From Francisellaceae bacterium (GTDB lineage: Bacteria > Pseudomonadota > Gammaproteobacteria > Berkiellales > Berkiellaceae): a DNA stretch of 6,979 nucleotides. Position numbers and translations under genes: made by a program. The stretch's first letter is position 1; each line of letters begins with the position of its first letter. Shown here one piece after another: positions 6,035-6,979 of this stretch. The stretch is from NCBI GenBank assembly GCA_023266415.1, contig JAHFQG010000062.1:1-6979 (forward strand), read 5' to 3'. The notes under the pieces are model-generated. The model saw nothing but the letters and a program-made list of their open reading frames with translations. It made no database searches and was not told where the DNA came from.

Positions 6035-6979
6035 CTAACTTCCCTGTAACTCTGGAACGTGTACAACCATGATGGGTGCAGCCACTTGCGCGCCATGCTG
6101 TTCAATCAGTTTTAAAACGCCCAATAATACCTTTTCTTGGGCCAACCCATAAAGTTCAGCTTGGGTGGCAAAGGTATAGGCGTCGATCATACATTCTAAA
6201 GCATTTTCACCAAAGCGATGAAAATGAGCCGTGCAGAGGCAATGGTTGTCCAAATCGGGGTGGTTTTTTAAAAAACCCCGAATGTCTTGTAAGAGGCCGG
6301 GTAGGACTTGGGCGTCTTCATAGCGAATGCCCACCATTTCTTTAATGCGGCGATGCGTCATGCGAGAAGGGTTTTCAATGACCATGTTGGCAAATAAGGC
6401 ATTCGGCACATAGAGCGGACGTTTATCGAAAGTCCTCACTTGAGTGAGTCTCCAACCGATATGTTCGACATAACCATCAACCCCACGATCGGCCGAGCGT
6501 ATCCAATCTCCGACCACAAAAGGGCGATCAAGGTAGATCATGAGTCCACCAAAAAAATTGGCCAACACATCTTTGGCGGCAAATCCAGCGATTAATGTCC
6601 CTGCCCCCCCAATGGCCAATAACCCAGAAATGGGGTATCCTAGAGTTTGAAAGATGATTAAAGCCCCCGCTATCATCACCAGTACGCGTGCTAACCGACT
6701 GAGTGTGACAGGGGTTGTGGATGCTCTGCCCGTTTTGCGAGCTTTGAGAGCAAAAGCGTGTTCTACTCGGCTGATAAAGCGTAGAATACCCCACAAAAAT
6801 AGGCCAACGCTGCCCAAAGAGCGGATTAAAGTTATAAACTCTATAAACCGAAAGACAAAGCAAAACCCCATAAGCCAAATCCACACCCCCAAAGGACGGT
6901 GCAACGACAAAACAAAAGTTTCTTCCCATAAATCTTCGGTTTTGAAATGCCGTTTCATAAAGCGTTTAACGAAAGCGAT
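6035..6979 (-). CDS. MscS-family mechanosensitive channel (5' partial)
   Basis: Inner-membrane channel of the small-conductance mechanosensitive family, which opens under membrane tension to release solutes on osmotic downshock. The frame stays open from the ATG at 6958 to the right edge (seven more codons, reading IAFVKRF), and there is no Shine-Dalgarno sequence before that ATG. The true start is therefore probably outside the window. Numbering from that Met: hydrophobic segments at about 22-42, 50-63 and 90-107; the Gly/Ala-rich pore helix (about 112-145), with LAIGGAGTLIAGFAAKDVLA and the DRPFVVGDWI turn; the beta domain with its VPN motif (185-187); and the alpha-beta cytosolic vestibule (about 205-305). 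No subfamily symbol is justified. It is the first visible gene of the leftward group and probably shares a transcript with the phosphorylase gene. Confidence 0.93.
   Translation of the reverse strand: MAFVKRFMKRHFKTEDLWEETFVLSLHRPLGVWIWLMGFCFVFRFIEFITLIRSLGSVGLFLWGILRFISRVEHAFALKARKTGRASTTPVTLSRLARVLVMIAGALIIFQTLGYPISGLLAIGGAGTLIAGFAAKDVLANFFGGLMIYLDRPFVVGDWIRSADRGVDGYVEHIGWRLTQVRTFDKRPLYVPNALFANMVIENPSRMTHRRIKEMVGIRYEDAQVLPGLLQDIRGFLKNHPDLDNHCLCTAHFHRFGENALECMIDAYTFATQAELYGLAQEKVLLGVLKLIEQHGAQVAAPIMVVHVPELQGS
6039..6045 (-). promoter_or_regulatory. Ribosome binding site of the phosphorylase gene, inside mscS
   Basis: AGGGAAG on the minus strand, 7 bases before the ATG at 6031. It is embedded in the last codons of the upstream mscS gene, typical of a tightly packed, translationally coupled pair. 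Confidence 0.65.

Noticed and set aside
6262..6277. 16-bp palindrome GGTTTTTTAAAAAACC in mscS, resembling a terminator arm
   Set aside because: It lies inside the coding frame (Gly-Phe-Leu-Lys-Asn), is built of T and A runs that make symmetry likely, and has no loop, so a terminator or operator is not supported.
6528..6929. A 133-codon minus-strand frame overlapping mscS
   Set aside because: It lies out of frame within clear MscS coding sequence, and its product has no plausible domain.
6956..6958. ATG at 6958 as the start of the MscS gene
   Set aside because: The frame continues upstream without a stop and there is no purine-rich site before it; an N-terminal extension outside the window is more likely.

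Overview
The window looks like chromosomal DNA from a gammaproteobacterium of moderate-to-low GC. Three things support this: a Mfd that closely resembles the E. coli protein, a directly downstream CsiV-family protein (a family I know only from Gammaproteobacteria), and a nucleoside phosphorylase of the Pseudomonas PA3004 (MTIP) type. The base composition, together with an AT-rich orphan gene for a membrane protein, would suit a Legionellales-type lineage (Legionella, Coxiella and relatives). That placement is inference; no marker in the window fixes the genus.

Layout. Positions 1-3957 read rightwards: mfd (transcription-repair coupling factor, 5' end outside the window), then csiV after a 24-base gap with its own ribosome binding site. 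Positions 3954-6979 read leftwards: an MscS-family channel gene (5' end outside the window), a 5'-methylthioadenosine/methylthioinosine phosphorylase gene starting 3 bases after it, and then a 442-residue membrane protein of unknown function. The two gene groups meet tail to tail at 3954-3957, where the stop codons overlap inside a set of short hairpins. The window is almost entirely coding; no gap exceeds about 45 bases. I see no tRNA, rRNA, CRISPR, insertion sequence or origin.

How the genes relate. Mfd removes stalled RNA polymerase and recruits UvrA for strand-specific repair. CsiV is a secreted peptidoglycan-binding protein. The phosphorylase recycles the methylthio-nucleoside by-product of polyamine and quorum-signal synthesis. 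MscS is a tension-gated safety valve. There is no obvious shared pathway. From memory, mfd, csiV and the MTIP gene are also neighbours in Pseudomonas aeruginosa, so the conserved part is a syntenic block; here the MTIP gene is on the opposite strand.

The most interesting element is the unrecognised gene at 3954-5282, wedged between csiV and the MTIP gene. It is visibly AT-richer than its neighbours. Its product has a Phe-Phe-patterned amphipathic N-terminus, a two-helix membrane hairpin, a long helical cytosolic region and a disordered basic tail. The gene also has an A9 slippage tract at codons 2-4. Other points worth a second look are a perfect 20-bp palindrome inside the MTIP gene, several unusual active-site residues in that enzyme, and a near-identical 15-base motif at the start sites of two leftward genes.
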